Origin: an uncultured Candidatus Melainabacteria bacterium
GTDB taxonomy: Bacteria; Cyanobacteriota; Vampirovibrionia; Gastranaerophilales; Gastranaerophilaceae
Direction: 5' to 3'
DNA: 64,000 nucleotides
Assembly: GCA_934754515.1 (NCBI GenBank)
Contig: CAKVIG010000008.1
Coordinates: 1 to 64,000, forward strand
How positions within the stretch are numbered: the first letter of the stretch is position 1; every line of letters starts with the position of its first letter. This document shows, piece by piece, positions 26,571 through 36,185 of the stretch. The position numbers and the translations under genes are program-made. The notes under the pieces were generated by a model. It searched no databases. It saw nothing but the letters and a program-made list of their open reading frames with translations, and was not told the origin of the DNA.

Positions 26571-27944
26571 TTAAGCCTTAACTTCTTTTTGTTTTACTCT
26601 TGAAGCGATGATTGATGCTGTAATCAAGCAGAATGCACCGATTAAGAAAGTGTATTCCCAGTGATAATTTACTCCGCCGATTACGCTAAAAGAACATCTG
26701 TTAATAATCCAAGAAACAAGTGTGCAAACAAATACTTGAGGACCTGCAATAAAGATATTAAAGATACCCATTACAGAACCTTCTGTGCCCGGTTTGATGT
26801 ATTGAGAAAGCATTGCAAAAGGTAAGGCGCAAATACTTGCCCAACCGATACCTGATAAAGCCATTAAAACTGCAACAACTTTAACATCCTTAATAAATGC
26901 CATTCCTAAAAATGCTAATGCCATTGATAGCATTGAAATTATGTGAACTTTTTTGTTACCGAATTTAACTGACAAAACTCCGATTGGAATTGCAACAACA
27001 AAGCAAACAAGGTTGAAGATTGCAAAACAAATTGAAGAAAAGTTTGTTCCGGCTAAAACTGCTGAATCGTAGCTTGCTTTAACAACTTCCGATACATTTG
27101 ATAAATCAGGTACGCCATATACTGTGTGGATTGCATATTGTGTGAAATAAATCATCATACACATGTTGCCAATCCAAGTGAAGAATTGCATCCAGCAAAT
27201 TTTACCAACTTCAGGTGATAGTGCGAAAAATTCTTTCAAAGACTTAACTAAATCAAATTTTTCAGATTTTTCATCAGCTTTTGGTTGGTATCTGCGTTCT
27301 TTAATCATTAAGCAAGTCCAAGCCATGCCAAGAGAGAACGCTAAAGCTGCCATTATAAATTGAGCGTTAATTGACATTTGATAATTAAACGCCCATTTCA
27401 AGAACGGAGCCGTACCTGCCGCAAAAACAGAACCTAAACCGATTGCTAAACTTATGTATGAGTTTGCGATTGAATGTTGTTCTTGTGGTACAACATCAGG
27501 AATCAATGCTCTGTATGGACCTTGAGCGATGTTTACACAAGCATCAAGAACCCAAATCATAACTGCTGCAAAGAAAAGAGCTGCAAGAGCAGGAAATTTG
27601 ATATGCAAAGTTGATGAAATAAAGTTTGTAATTAATTCAGAATTAGGTAATGCCCAAAGTGCTAATGCTGAAAGTAAAGCACCACCTAACAAATATGGTC
27701 TTCTTCTGCCAAACGGTGATGTTGTTTTATCACTCAAAGCACCGATTACAGGTTGAACAACCATGCCTGTGAACGGACCTGCCAACCAAATTAAACCGAA
27801 CAAAAATGGTGATGCACCAAGGTTTTCGGTAACAGGACCCGATAAAATAATTCTCATTTGCCATGCAAATTGCAAGCCAAAAAATCCAAGAGCAAAACTC
27901 AAAAATTTTGCAGTTGAAAAACGTTTCAAAACATTGTCTTCCAT
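26571..27944 (-). CDS. MFS transporter, SLC45/sugar-type
   Basis: 457 residues, about twelve membrane segments. The loop after helix 2-3 reads GALSDKTTSPFGRRRPYLLGG, the MFS motif in the form seen in SLC45-type sucrose/maltose carriers and the GPH-like group; FGLQFAWQMRIIL in helix 1 also fits. The substrate (probably a disaccharide or glycoside) is inferred. The gene leads into the radical SAM gene. It is divergent from nothing: the next gene upstream is on the same strand and is closed by a terminator. Confidence 0.82.
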   Translation of the reverse strand: MEDNVLKRFSTAKFLSFALGFFGLQFAWQMRIILSGPVTENLGASPFLFGLIWLAGPFTGMVVQPVIGALSDKTTSPFGRRRPYLLGGALLSALALWALPNSELITNFISSTLHIKFPALAALFFAAVMIWVLDACVNIAQGPYRALIPDVVPQEQHSIANSYISLAIGLGSVFAAGTAPFLKWAFNYQMSINAQFIMAALAFSLGMAWTCLMIKERRYQPKADEKSEKFDLVKSLKEFFALSPEVGKICWMQFFTWIGNMCMMIYFTQYAIHTVYGVPDLSNVSEVVKASYDSAVLAGTNFSSICFAIFNLVCFVVAIPIGVLSVKFGNKKVHIISMLSMALAFLGMAFIKDVKVVAVLMALSGIGWASICALPFAMLSQYIKPGTEGSVMGIFNIFIAGPQVFVCTLVSWIINRCSFSVIGGVNYHWEYTFLIGAFCLITASIIASRVKQKEVKA

Positions 27945-28016
27945 ATATTTCCCCCAAATAAAACTATTATTTTATCAGTGTACAAGTAACAAAAATTTGC
28001 GTCAAGTTATTGGCAC

Positions 28017-28056
28017 ATAAAAACAGGTCGGAACTTTTAAAAGTTCCGACCTGTTT
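28017..28056 (-). terminator. Intrinsic terminator after the first TPS exoprotein gene
   Basis: AAACAGGTCGGAACTT pairs perfectly with AAGTTCCGACCTGTTT; on the minus strand it ends in TTTTT. Confidence 0.88.
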
Positions 28057-28077
28057 ATCATCTTACATCTAATTTAA

Positions 28078-30063
28078 TTATTCCATTACGAATGCTCTAA
28101 CGACTGTTACTGAACCGTCAACGTTCTTACGAACACCTGTGTCAACTTCGTCTTCATCCAGGTCTGCTGCATAAGCTACCGGTGTGTATGGTTGAGCAGC
28201 ATCTACTGCTTCCGGTTTTTCAAAGCTCTTAAGAACTTTAACGTTGTCATTATCTTCAGGATTGATAATTGGTTTATCAGGATCAGGTGTTACAGGTTTG
28301 TCAGGACCAACCAAGTAAGTTGTGTCTTCAGGTCTTGGGGCACGAGTGTTATAACCGTCTGGGCCGTTTGTTAATTCATAAGTGATTACGTCAGTGCCTT
28401 TGATTGTAACTTCTTTTGCGTCACGGATATTTGTGTATTTCAAAGTGTAATCTCTTGATGGGAAGTCAACTTTCAACTTATCAGTTTCTTTGCCTACGAT
28501 AATGTTGTTTGCGTGAACTTTGTCACCTGTGATTTCAATATATTTACCAGGGGCTGTGATATGAACATCTTTAGCATTAGCACCAGTCAATTTAACATCA
28601 CCTTTAGATGCGATATAAGCAACTGACGGAGTATCAATCTTAGTGATATTACCACCAGCAATATTCATATTTGAAGGAGCTTTTACAGAGTTTGGAATGT
28701 GTTTGTAGTTTTCCATTACTGCAATAATAACTTCGTCAACGGTATTGTTTTCTGTACCGCTTAAACCGCCGATATAACCGTTTGCAGAAAATTCATATTC
28801 ATTTGCGCTCAATGTTGCTTTGCCATCTGATAATACGTTTAAGTTATCTGATTTTAAAGAAATTTTGTTTGCGCTTGTATCAACCGTAACCATTACGTGT
28901 CCGTCTTGTGCGTGTGCTGTTAAGTTGCCGCCGACTGTCAAGCTGCCATCAAGAAGTTTGCCTTCTTCTATTTTATAGTTACCGATGTGGATGTTGTCTT
29001 TAGAATTGATTGTTGCGTTACCGCCAACTTTGTTGTTACCAACTACGTGAGTAAAGTGTTTGTAACCTTGTGCGTTTTCAGATTTTGCAACTGTTGTAAG
29101 ATTCATATCTTTACCAACTTGAACATTACCAACTTCCAAGAAGCCGCCACCGTTTGTCATATTCAAATTGCCATCAACTTTTGTGTTTCTAGCATACATC
29201 AAAACGCCATTACCATCGACATCAACATCACCTGTTACGTGAAGAACTTTACCGTTATCAACATAGTTTAAAGCAACGCTGTCATCGGATTTAACATTCA
29301 AGTTACCCTTGATATCGCCGCCGCCAACAGTTTTAACAATACCTTTGTCTGAGATAACATAAACATTACCATCAATATTAACGGTTTCAAGTCTTACACC
29401 TTTTGTAGAAGATTCATTGCCTGTTGAAAGGTAATCTTGACCATTTTCTGTAATTAATTTCATTCCGTCTTTAGTTTTAACAGTACCTCTTGCAACATTG
29501 ATTGAAGGAGCTAAAATATTAAATTGTCCGCCAACATTGAAGTTAGAATCTTGAATAGTAACAACACCAACAGGAGTTGTTGTTGCTACATTAGAAACGT
29601 TCATTGCACCGTTAACAAATGTAGCAGTCATTGGTTGTGTTGTAATCATAGCGTCACCTGCAGTTGCAAATGTAGCACCATCAAATAAAACGCCGTTTGG
29701 GTTAGAAATAATCAATTTACCGATACCGCTGTTTGCACTGATTTGACCATAAATATTTGACATGCCTTGATTTACTGTATTTAAAATTGTTAAATTATTT
29801 GCACCGTCAACTGCATTAAAATTTAAGCTTTCACCTTTGTTTACGTTCAATGTATCCCAATTAACATGTGAATCACCATTAAAATTTAAATTCGCAGAAC
29901 CGTTTCCTTTTGTAATATCAACGAAACCGCCTGTTGTATTATTAATTACCGCACCGCCATTACCGACACCTAAACCTGTATCAATGGCTGCGTAAGAAAC
30001 TTGCATAGATGCAAATAATGCTGTTAGAGCTAATGCTGAAAATTTTCTTTTTAAACTTTTCAT
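28078..30063 (-). CDS. Two-partner-secretion-type exoprotein (filamentous haemagglutinin N-terminal domain), copy 1
   Basis: 661 residues. Signal peptide 1-25 (ends SMQVSYA). A TPS/haemagglutinin activity domain follows: NLNFNGDSHVNWDTLNV, LNTVNQGMSNIYGQI and the hallmark NPNGVLFDGA. The middle is a long series of short G/N/D-rich beta repeats (GNLNV, GGNLTA), as in a beta-helix. The C-terminus has an acidic Pro-rich tract and a conserved end (AADLDEDEVDTGVRKNVDGS...). It is strongly alike at both ends to the gene at 30246-32306, indicating tandem duplication. TAGGAG precedes the ATG. Such proteins are exported through a TpsB pore, which is not in this window. Confidence 0.85.
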   Translation of the reverse strand: MKSLKRKFSALALTALFASMQVSYAAIDTGLGVGNGGAVINNTTGGFVDITKGNGSANLNFNGDSHVNWDTLNVNKGESLNFNAVDGANNLTILNTVNQGMSNIYGQISANSGIGKLIISNPNGVLFDGATFATAGDAMITTQPMTATFVNGAMNVSNVATTTPVGVVTIQDSNFNVGGQFNILAPSINVARGTVKTKDGMKLITENGQDYLSTGNESSTKGVRLETVNIDGNVYVISDKGIVKTVGGGDIKGNLNVKSDDSVALNYVDNGKVLHVTGDVDVDGNGVLMYARNTKVDGNLNMTNGGGFLEVGNVQVGKDMNLTTVAKSENAQGYKHFTHVVGNNKVGGNATINSKDNIHIGNYKIEEGKLLDGSLTVGGNLTAHAQDGHVMVTVDTSANKISLKSDNLNVLSDGKATLSANEYEFSANGYIGGLSGTENNTVDEVIIAVMENYKHIPNSVKAPSNMNIAGGNITKIDTPSVAYIASKGDVKLTGANAKDVHITAPGKYIEITGDKVHANNIIVGKETDKLKVDFPSRDYTLKYTNIRDAKEVTIKGTDVITYELTNGPDGYNTRAPRPEDTTYLVGPDKPVTPDPDKPIINPEDNDNVKVLKSFEKPEAVDAAQPYTPVAYAADLDEDEVDTGVRKNVDGSVTVVRAFVME

Positions 30064-30191
30064 ATAATACTCCTAATTTTTATATACTCGTAATATAATA
30101 AAGTATTTAAATTTTCAAAAATTGCACGATTGTGAAGAAATGTAACAACGAATTTTATTATTAATATAATAATCTGAAATTTTGTTAAAAG

Positions 30192-30217
30192 AAAAAGCCC
30201 GCATAAGCGGGCTTTTT
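30192..30217 (-). terminator. Intrinsic terminator after the second TPS exoprotein gene
   Basis: AAAAAGCCCGC/GCGGGCTTTTT perfect stem with a 4-base loop. It lies between the two paralogues, so each has its own transcript. Confidence 0.9.
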
Positions 30218-30245
30218 CATATTTCCAGTTTTATATTTTATTTGA

Positions 30246-32306
30246 TTAGTTAATCATTGGGAATGCTCTAACAACTGTTACTGAACCATCAACGTTCTTA
30301 CGAACACCTGTGTCAACTTCATCATCATCCAAGTCGGCTGCATAAGCTACAGGAGTGTATGGTTGAGCCGCATCTACAGAGTCCGGTCTTTCATAGCTTC
30401 TTAAGACTTTGATGTTTTCATTGTCATCAGGAGTTGGTGGGTTTGGATCCGGATCAGGATCTGGGGTTGGAGTTGGTGGGTTTGGTTCATCAGGTTTACC
30501 TGGACCAACTAAGTAAGTTGTATCATCCGGTCTTGGGTCACGTGTGTTGTAACCGTCAGGACCATTTGTTAATTCATAAGTGATTTCATCAGTGCCATTG
30601 ATTGTAACTTCTTTTGCGTCACGAATGTTTGTGTATTTCAAAGTATAATCTCTTGAAGGGAAATCAACTTTCAACTTATCTGTTTCTTTACCAACAATAA
30701 TGTTATCAGCGTGAACATTAGGACCTGTGATTTCGATGTATTTACCCGGAGCTGTAATATTAACATTCTTAGCGCTAGCTCCTGTTAATTTAACGTCACC
30801 TTTAGATGCGATGTAAGCATTTGTAGGAGTATCAATCTTTGTAATGTTACCGCCAGCTATATTCAAGTTTGCAGGGGCTGCTGAGTCATTAATATGTTTG
30901 TAATTTTCCATTACGTTTACGATTACATCATCAACGCTATAGTCATTGATTTTATTCAAACCGCCGATATAGCCGTTTGCTGAAAATTCATATTCATTAG
31001 CAGATAATGTAGCTTTACCATCTGTTAGAATATTATAGTTGTCTGATTTGTATGAAATCTTGTTTGCACTTGTATCAATAGTAGTTGTGATGTGACCGTC
31101 AGTTGCGTGTACATCCAAGTTGCCACCAACTGTTAACTTACCGTCTGCAAGCTTTCTTGCGTCATAATCATAACCACCGATGTGAACGTTATTTACTGAT
31201 TCTACTTTCAAATCACCATCAACTTTTGTATCACCAATAACGTGTGTAAAGTGTTTGATTGTTCCAACACAGCTTTTATCAAGGTTTTGTGATTCATTTG
31301 TTGTAGTTAATTTTGCATTTTTTGTAACGTGAACATCACCAACGTCCAAGAAACCGCCGCCATTTGTCATATTTAAGTTACCGTCAACTTTAGCATTTCT
31401 CAAGAACATTCTTGCGCCGTTGCCTTTAACATCCATATCACCGTTAACAGTAAGTTTTTTATCGTTGTTTGTTTTGTTTAAACTTACGTTGCCTTCAGTA
31501 TTGATTTTTACGTTACCGTTAATTGTACCGCCGTTTTCAATAGCCAAAGCACCTGCTTCATTTGTGATATATAAATCACCGTTAATATTCATTGCTGATA
31601 ATCTTGCAACTGTTTGTGCTTTTGTTGGTGCTGTAGCACCCAGAGCCAAGAAATCTTGACCGTTAGCAGTTACTAATTTAACAGTTTTTGCTGTGATAGC
31701 AGAGTTTGCTGCGTTAATACCTGCAGCTACGATACTGTAATCACCGCCAACTCTGAAATCAGAATTGTTATCAATTTTAATGGAAATTAATTTTCCGTTA
31801 TCATCATAAAGTTTTGTAAATTTAGCGTTATCAATATTCAAATTGCCTAAATCTTCAACTCTTACATTAGACAAATCTTTTGTTGTCAATTGCAAATCGC
31901 CTGCTGTAGTGAAGTTAGCACCATCAAATAACATACCGTTAGGATTTGAAATAATCAATTTACCAATACCGCTGTTTGAATTAATTTGACCATAAATTTT
32001 TGACATACCCTGATTAACAGTGTTCAAAATTGTTAAATTATTTGCACCGTCAACCGCGTTAAAATTTAAACTTTCACCTTTGTTTACGTTTAAAGAATCC
32101 CAATTTACATGGGAGTTTCCGTTAAAATTCAAATCTGCAGAACCGTTTCCTTTTGTAATATCAACAAAACCGCCTGTTGTATTATTAATTACAGCATTGC
32201 CATTGCCACCACCTAATCCTGTGTCAATTACGGCGTAAGATACTTGCATTGAAGCAAACAATGCGGTTACAGCTAAAGCTGATAATTTTCTCCTTAAGTT
32301 TTTCAT
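30246..32306 (-). CDS. Two-partner-secretion-type exoprotein, copy 2
   Basis: 686 residues, paralogue of the neighbour at 28078-30063. The signal peptide differs by only a few residues; TPS domain with NPNGMLFDGA; beta-helix-like repeats. The segment just after the TPS domain (about residues 140-260) has diverged most, whereas the region from GYIGGL to the end is nearly the same. The C-terminal linker has expanded to a Pro/Asp repeat (PNPPTPTPDPDPDPNPP). AGAAGGA precedes the ATG. The lack of an anchor suggests release or non-covalent surface attachment; function (adhesion or competition) is inference. Confidence 0.85.
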   Translation of the reverse strand: MKNLRRKLSALAVTALFASMQVSYAVIDTGLGGGNGNAVINNTTGGFVDITKGNGSADLNFNGNSHVNWDSLNVNKGESLNFNAVDGANNLTILNTVNQGMSKIYGQINSNSGIGKLIISNPNGMLFDGANFTTAGDLQLTTKDLSNVRVEDLGNLNIDNAKFTKLYDDNGKLISIKIDNNSDFRVGGDYSIVAAGINAANSAITAKTVKLVTANGQDFLALGATAPTKAQTVARLSAMNINGDLYITNEAGALAIENGGTINGNVKINTEGNVSLNKTNNDKKLTVNGDMDVKGNGARMFLRNAKVDGNLNMTNGGGFLDVGDVHVTKNAKLTTTNESQNLDKSCVGTIKHFTHVIGDTKVDGDLKVESVNNVHIGGYDYDARKLADGKLTVGGNLDVHATDGHITTTIDTSANKISYKSDNYNILTDGKATLSANEYEFSANGYIGGLNKINDYSVDDVIVNVMENYKHINDSAAPANLNIAGGNITKIDTPTNAYIASKGDVKLTGASAKNVNITAPGKYIEITGPNVHADNIIVGKETDKLKVDFPSRDYTLKYTNIRDAKEVTINGTDEITYELTNGPDGYNTRDPRPDDTTYLVGPGKPDEPNPPTPTPDPDPDPNPPTPDDNENIKVLRSYERPDSVDAAQPYTPVAYAADLDDDEVDTGVRKNVDGSVTVVRAFPMIN

Positions 32307-32370
32307 AAAAACAAATCCTTCTTATGTTGACTGTTCATCTATTACTATACTATTAAAAAAAATCCGACAT

Positions 32371-32399
32371 AAAAAAATTTGCGCTTTATAGCGCAAATT
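32371..32399 (-). terminator. Intrinsic terminator after the serine hydrolase gene
   Basis: AATTTGCGC/GCGCAAATT stem; on the minus strand it is followed by seven T. Confidence 0.85.
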
Positions 32400-32430
32400 C
32401 TGTTAAAATTGTTACATTTGTTAATAATAA

Positions 32431-33618
32431 TTATCCGACGATTGCCTTATATATGAGGCTTGATGCTTTTACTATAAAATCTTTACCTTGAGGCGCATTA
32501 TGAGGGCGATTTGCCAAAATTACCACAATGTATTTTTTGCCGTTTGGAGCGTAAACAATACCAGCATCACCGAGCATGGTTCCAATATCACCTGTTTTGT
32601 GAATAAACATTGCTCCGTCACCCAAACCTGCTGCAATTAATCTGTTATTTTTTACATGACTCATATAATCAATAATGAATTCTCTTGAATTAATATTCAA
32701 AAATCCCGGATTATCAAGATTATAAAGAATTTTAGCCATGTCTTTTGCGGTTGTTTTATTTGTACCTTTTAAATCAGGAAGCCATGTTCTAACGTAAGTT
32801 CTTGAAATTCCCCAATCTCTCAAACCGATGTTGATATCGTCCATGCCGCCCAATTTTGCCATAATCATGTTTGTTGAAGTATTATCGGAATCTTGAATCA
32901 TGGTTTTTGCCAAACTATCCAAAGAATATTTTCTGCCTGTTTGAGCGTATTGAAGATTTCCTGAACCTGATGATTGATAATAATCAGTAAGAAGCATTTC
33001 ATCATAAATTGTCATTTGATTTGCTTCAATTGATTTGAACAAACGAACTAAAACAGGAAGTTTGATAATACTTGCAGCTGAATACAAGTTATCACCGTTA
33101 ATATCAACATACTGACCTTTTTCGTATTCCCAAACATAGATAGACGGCTTAATCATAGGGTATTGTGCCATAAGTCCGGTTAATTGTGATTTTAGCCCTG
33201 CCATTTCGTTTGTATGATACATAGTTGTAATTTCACTATGAGTTTTTTCAATGGTTGGAGTCAAAAGCAAACGATTGTTGAACATGTCGTTGCTTAAATA
33301 ATTTGTCATAGGATTTGCAATTTTATATAAATCAGCTTCTACAGGCTTTTTAAATTTAGCTTGAGCCATGTTAATACTGGATTTTGTGTTCATTGGGATT
33401 GAATCCGGCATGAAAACTTGCTTAACAAGTCTGTTGTACGCAGTAGGAAAAACAAAGTACATAAAAACCGCTAAGAATGATAATACTACAGACATTCTTA
33501 CTAATTCTACAATAGGATTAGTTTTCTTTTTCTTAACTTGTCTATGAGCCGGTCTTTTGCTATTCGAAACTACATGTAAATTACGGTTAGTTCTTTGCTG
33601 TTGTTGATATGCGTACAC
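32431..33618 (-). CDS. Membrane-anchored beta-lactamase-like serine hydrolase
   Basis: 395 residues from the GTG at 33618, which has GGAGGAG upstream; a longer frame to the ATG at 33681 would contain that site. A basic N-terminus precedes one membrane helix (about 35-60). The class A/PBP fold motifs are present: S183-I-I-K186 (SAASIIKLPV), S244-D-N246 (QDSDNTSTN) and K341-T-G343 (FIHKTGD). At the omega-loop the family WEPELN pattern reads WLPDLK, so the Glu166 that drives deacylation is absent. It is therefore more likely a penicillin-binding or murein enzyme than a true beta-lactamase; this is inference. Confidence 0.85.
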   Translation of the reverse strand: MYAYQQQQRTNRNLHVVSNSKRPAHRQVKKKKTNPIVELVRMSVVLSFLAVFMYFVFPTAYNRLVKQVFMPDSIPMNTKSSINMAQAKFKKPVEADLYKIANPMTNYLSNDMFNNRLLLTPTIEKTHSEITTMYHTNEMAGLKSQLTGLMAQYPMIKPSIYVWEYEKGQYVDINGDNLYSAASIIKLPVLVRLFKSIEANQMTIYDEMLLTDYYQSSGSGNLQYAQTGRKYSLDSLAKTMIQDSDNTSTNMIMAKLGGMDDINIGLRDWGISRTYVRTWLPDLKGTNKTTAKDMAKILYNLDNPGFLNINSREFIIDYMSHVKNNRLIAAGLGDGAMFIHKTGDIGTMLGDAGIVYAPNGKKYIVVILANRPHNAPQGKDFIVKASSLIYKAIVG

Positions 33619-33772
33619 AAATATCTCCTCCAAATCCCATTTTAATAATATCATTATACAAAAAATATAGCTATCCATCAAAAAGTTGAAAAAATAAATT
33701 TTTCTTACCTTGCAGGATAGTTGTACACTAATTGTTTTGGTGATAAATTCAAATCAGATGAGGAGTTTAGCG

Positions 33773-34726
33773 ATGAAAAAAATACTTTTTATTATTGATA
33801 AAATTGAACTTAAATATTTTGAATTTAATAATCTTGTTACAAATTTTTGGATGATTAAAGAGTTTTTGGAAAGAGGAAATGAAGTCTTTATAACAACAAT
33901 TCCAAATCTTTCTTTGAAACAAGATAAAGCTTTCACTAAGTGTTTTGAAACTTTTGAAAGTGAAAACAATATTTTTTACAAAGATGTAAAACAAGAAAAA
34001 GAAATAGATGAGTTTGATTTGGTAATGTTTAGACCTGATCCTCCTGTTGATATTGATTATATTAATGCAACATACATTTTTGATTTTGTTGCAAAACCAC
34101 AAGTTGTAAACTCTCCGAGCGCGATTAGAGATTTTAATGAAAAATTACACAGCGTCCATTTTAAAGAATTAATGACTGATAATATTGTGACAGCATCACT
34201 AGAAGAAATTGAAGCGTTTTTGGCAATTCATAAACAAATTGTTTTAAAACCACTTAATCGCTGCTTCGGCTCAGGTGTTATGTACCTTTATCAAGGTGAC
34301 CCGAATACGAGAACAATTATTAATACAATGACAAATAATGAAACTACGCTTGTAATGGTTCAAGAGTTTATTCCTGCCGTAAAACAGGGTGATAAGAGAG
34401 TTTTGACGTTAGGTGATAAGGTTCTTAAATATTGTATTAAAAAATTACCGACGCAAGATGATTTTAAATTTAATACACATAATGATAATTTTATTACTTC
34501 TGCAGAACTTTCTACAGAAGAATATGCTAATTTTACAAAAGTTGCGCAGAAACTCAACGCAATGGGAATTCCTATGGCAGGGTTGGATGTGATTGACGGA
34601 AGAATTATAGAAGTTAATGTTACAAGCCCTTGTTATTTTATTAAGGAAATCAACGGACTTTATAATGTACATTTAGAAAAAGAAATTTGTGATTTCTTGT
34701 TACTAGAATCATATTGCGTAAAATAG
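33773..34726 (+). CDS. gshB: Glutathione synthetase-like ATP-grasp protein
   Basis: 317 residues from the ATG at 33773, which has GAGGAG at good spacing; the frame to 33710 is leader. Family marks: RPDPPVDIDYINATYI, VNSPSAIRDFNEKLH, the ATP-grasp lysine segment KPLNRCFGSGV, VQEFIPAVKQGDKRVL and the metal-binding end GLDVIDGRIIEVNVTSP. It joins gamma-glutamylcysteine to glycine in most relatives. The post-motif reads SPCYFIKEIN where GshB usually has SPTGIQE, so a related amide product is possible. gshA is not adjacent. A hairpin follows. Confidence 0.83.
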   Translation: MKKILFIIDKIELKYFEFNNLVTNFWMIKEFLERGNEVFITTIPNLSLKQDKAFTKCFETFESENNIFYKDVKQEKEIDEFDLVMFRPDPPVDIDYINATYIFDFVAKPQVVNSPSAIRDFNEKLHSVHFKELMTDNIVTASLEEIEAFLAIHKQIVLKPLNRCFGSGVMYLYQGDPNTRTIINTMTNNETTLVMVQEFIPAVKQGDKRVLTLGDKVLKYCIKKLPTQDDFKFNTHNDNFITSAELSTEEYANFTKVAQKLNAMGIPMAGLDVIDGRIIEVNVTSPCYFIKEINGLYNVHLEKEICDFLLLESYCVK

Positions 34727-34749
34727 TTTTGATAACGTTACAAAAAGAA

Positions 34750-34778
34750 AAACCCTTCAAAAATGAAGGGTTTGGAAT
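34750..34778. terminator. Hairpin terminator, better on the minus strand
   Basis: AAACCCTTC/GAAGGGTTT stem. The plus-strand T-tract is broken (TTTGGAATCTT); the minus strand ends TTTTTCTTTTT. Confidence 0.6.
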
Positions 34779-35552
34779 CTTGTTTAATAATTCCTCATGT
34801 GTAGAAGGTTAGTGTGTAGGTTGTATGAAAGGTTTGTGTTATGTGTTTCGTGTTTATTTGATGTTTGTCGATTTGTTTTATTTACGACTTACATATATAT
34901 AAAGTATATTTCTTTTATAGAATTGCACAAAGGCATATATATTGTTACAAAACTTTACATACCAAATTCTTTCGCGCTAATCGTACTCAAGAATACTTGG
35001 CGCGTGACTACGGGCGTGCCGTCATTGTGAGGTGCGATTTTTACGCTTCACTTCCATACTTGTAGTCTTAACTACCAACTTGGAAGTGTATTGTAAAACG
35101 AGGAATCCGGTTTATTGATAACTGTTTTTATTTAATTAAAATCAAAAATTTAATAATACCCTCTCCCGCCTTCGGCACCCTCCCCCGAGGGAGGGAGTAG
35201 CTTGCGTTAACTTGACGTATGTTAAAGTTTTCAAAAATCGAACGACTTTAGTCCCCTCCCTCGGGGGAGCGGATTTTCGGCAGGGCGATGTCGAGCGTAA
35301 GCGAGCAAGCCCGTAAGAGCAAATAACATGGAAATAACTACTAAAATCCGTAAGGATTTATTGTTATTGGAATGTTATGCTCGCCCGAATAATACAAGAC
35401 AGGGTGCCGAAGGCGGGAGAGGGTATTATTAACATAAAAGAACAAATCAATACCCATCCGCATTTGTAGCTCGCTTGCGTTCGTACAACTGCGCCTCCCT
35501 AACAAGTGAGATAACCGCTTCCCTTATTAGGGAAGCAGATTGCCCGCAAGGG
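34779..35552. repeat. Intergenic block of nested family A repeats
   Basis: 34779-35000 is AT-rich with nothing recognised; about 35015-35050 is a degenerate family B end (GTCATTGTGAGGTGC). 35154-35216 is a family A4 unit. 35252-35434 is a family A4 unit whose palindrome tip is interrupted by a reverse-oriented D insert (about 35280-35412, CGGATTTTCGGC...ATAATACAAGACAG). 35470-35520 is an A3-type unit. No gene. Confidence 0.75.
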
Positions 35553-36176
35553 CTAATAACAAACTAGCGAATATTCACAGTTACAATCTTCTTTTTTATT
35601 CGGTTCTTCTTCTTTTTCAATATTATCAACTGTTTTTAGAAGCTTGTCTTTGTATTCAGTTTCAAGTGTATCAGAATATTCAATTTTTACTTCATCTCTA
35701 TTTTTCAAATCAATATAGATGAAAATTACTTTATCTGTTTTGAAAAATTCTTTTACAGCCAAAATATAAATCATTGTTTGAAAATCAAATTTAGCATTTT
35801 TAGGTGCAGAACCTGTTTTATAGTCTAAAATATAATATGTATCATCATTTTTAACTAAAGCATCTAAACGCCCGCCGAAAAAATGTTTTCCAATTTTAAC
35901 AGCTAAATTATATTCGGTATTAATAACTTCATAGCCGAAATATTTAATACTTTTCAAATATTCCCATACCAATTTTTGATTTTGGGTAAGTGAAGCTTCC
36001 ATGTTTTCTAAGTTTTCTCCACGCAAATAATAAGAAGCGAGCGCGTGGATATTTTTACCAAACTCAAACATGTCATCATTAACAGGCATATTTATGCCCT
36101 TAATATATTTTAAGTAGAACTTTTTGGGACAAAGCTCATAAGTTTTTAACATGTTTGGTGAAAATTGTTGAAACAC
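35553..36176 (-). CDS. Stand-alone PD-(D/E)XK nuclease with Cas4/AddB-type Fe-S cysteines
   Basis: 207 residues; GTG start with TAAGGAG five bases upstream. RecB/Cas4-like catalytic residues: H44 (KNIHALA), D105 (FGGRLDALV), D118-Y-K120 (ILDYKTG) and the Q133-x3-Y137 motif (QTMIY). One Cys near the N-terminus (C16, YELCPKKF) and three at the end (C198, C200, C206) have the arrangement that binds a 4Fe-4S cluster in Cas4 and AddB, although the spacing is C-x-C rather than C-x2-C. No CRISPR array or cas gene is nearby. The role is probably DNA end processing. It starts nine bases after the amidohydrolase gene. Confidence 0.82.
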   Translation of the reverse strand: MFQQFSPNMLKTYELCPKKFYLKYIKGINMPVNDDMFEFGKNIHALASYYLRGENLENMEASLTQNQKLVWEYLKSIKYFGYEVINTEYNLAVKIGKHFFGGRLDALVKNDDTYYILDYKTGSAPKNAKFDFQTMIYILAVKEFFKTDKVIFIYIDLKNRDEVKIEYSDTLETEYKDKLLKTVDNIEKEEEPNKKEDCNCEYSLVCY

Positions 36177-36185
36177 AATCGCTCC

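Noticed and set aside
35553..36176. CRISPR-associated Cas4
   Set aside because: No CRISPR array or other cas gene is in the window; the repeats nearby are palindromic and not regularly spaced.
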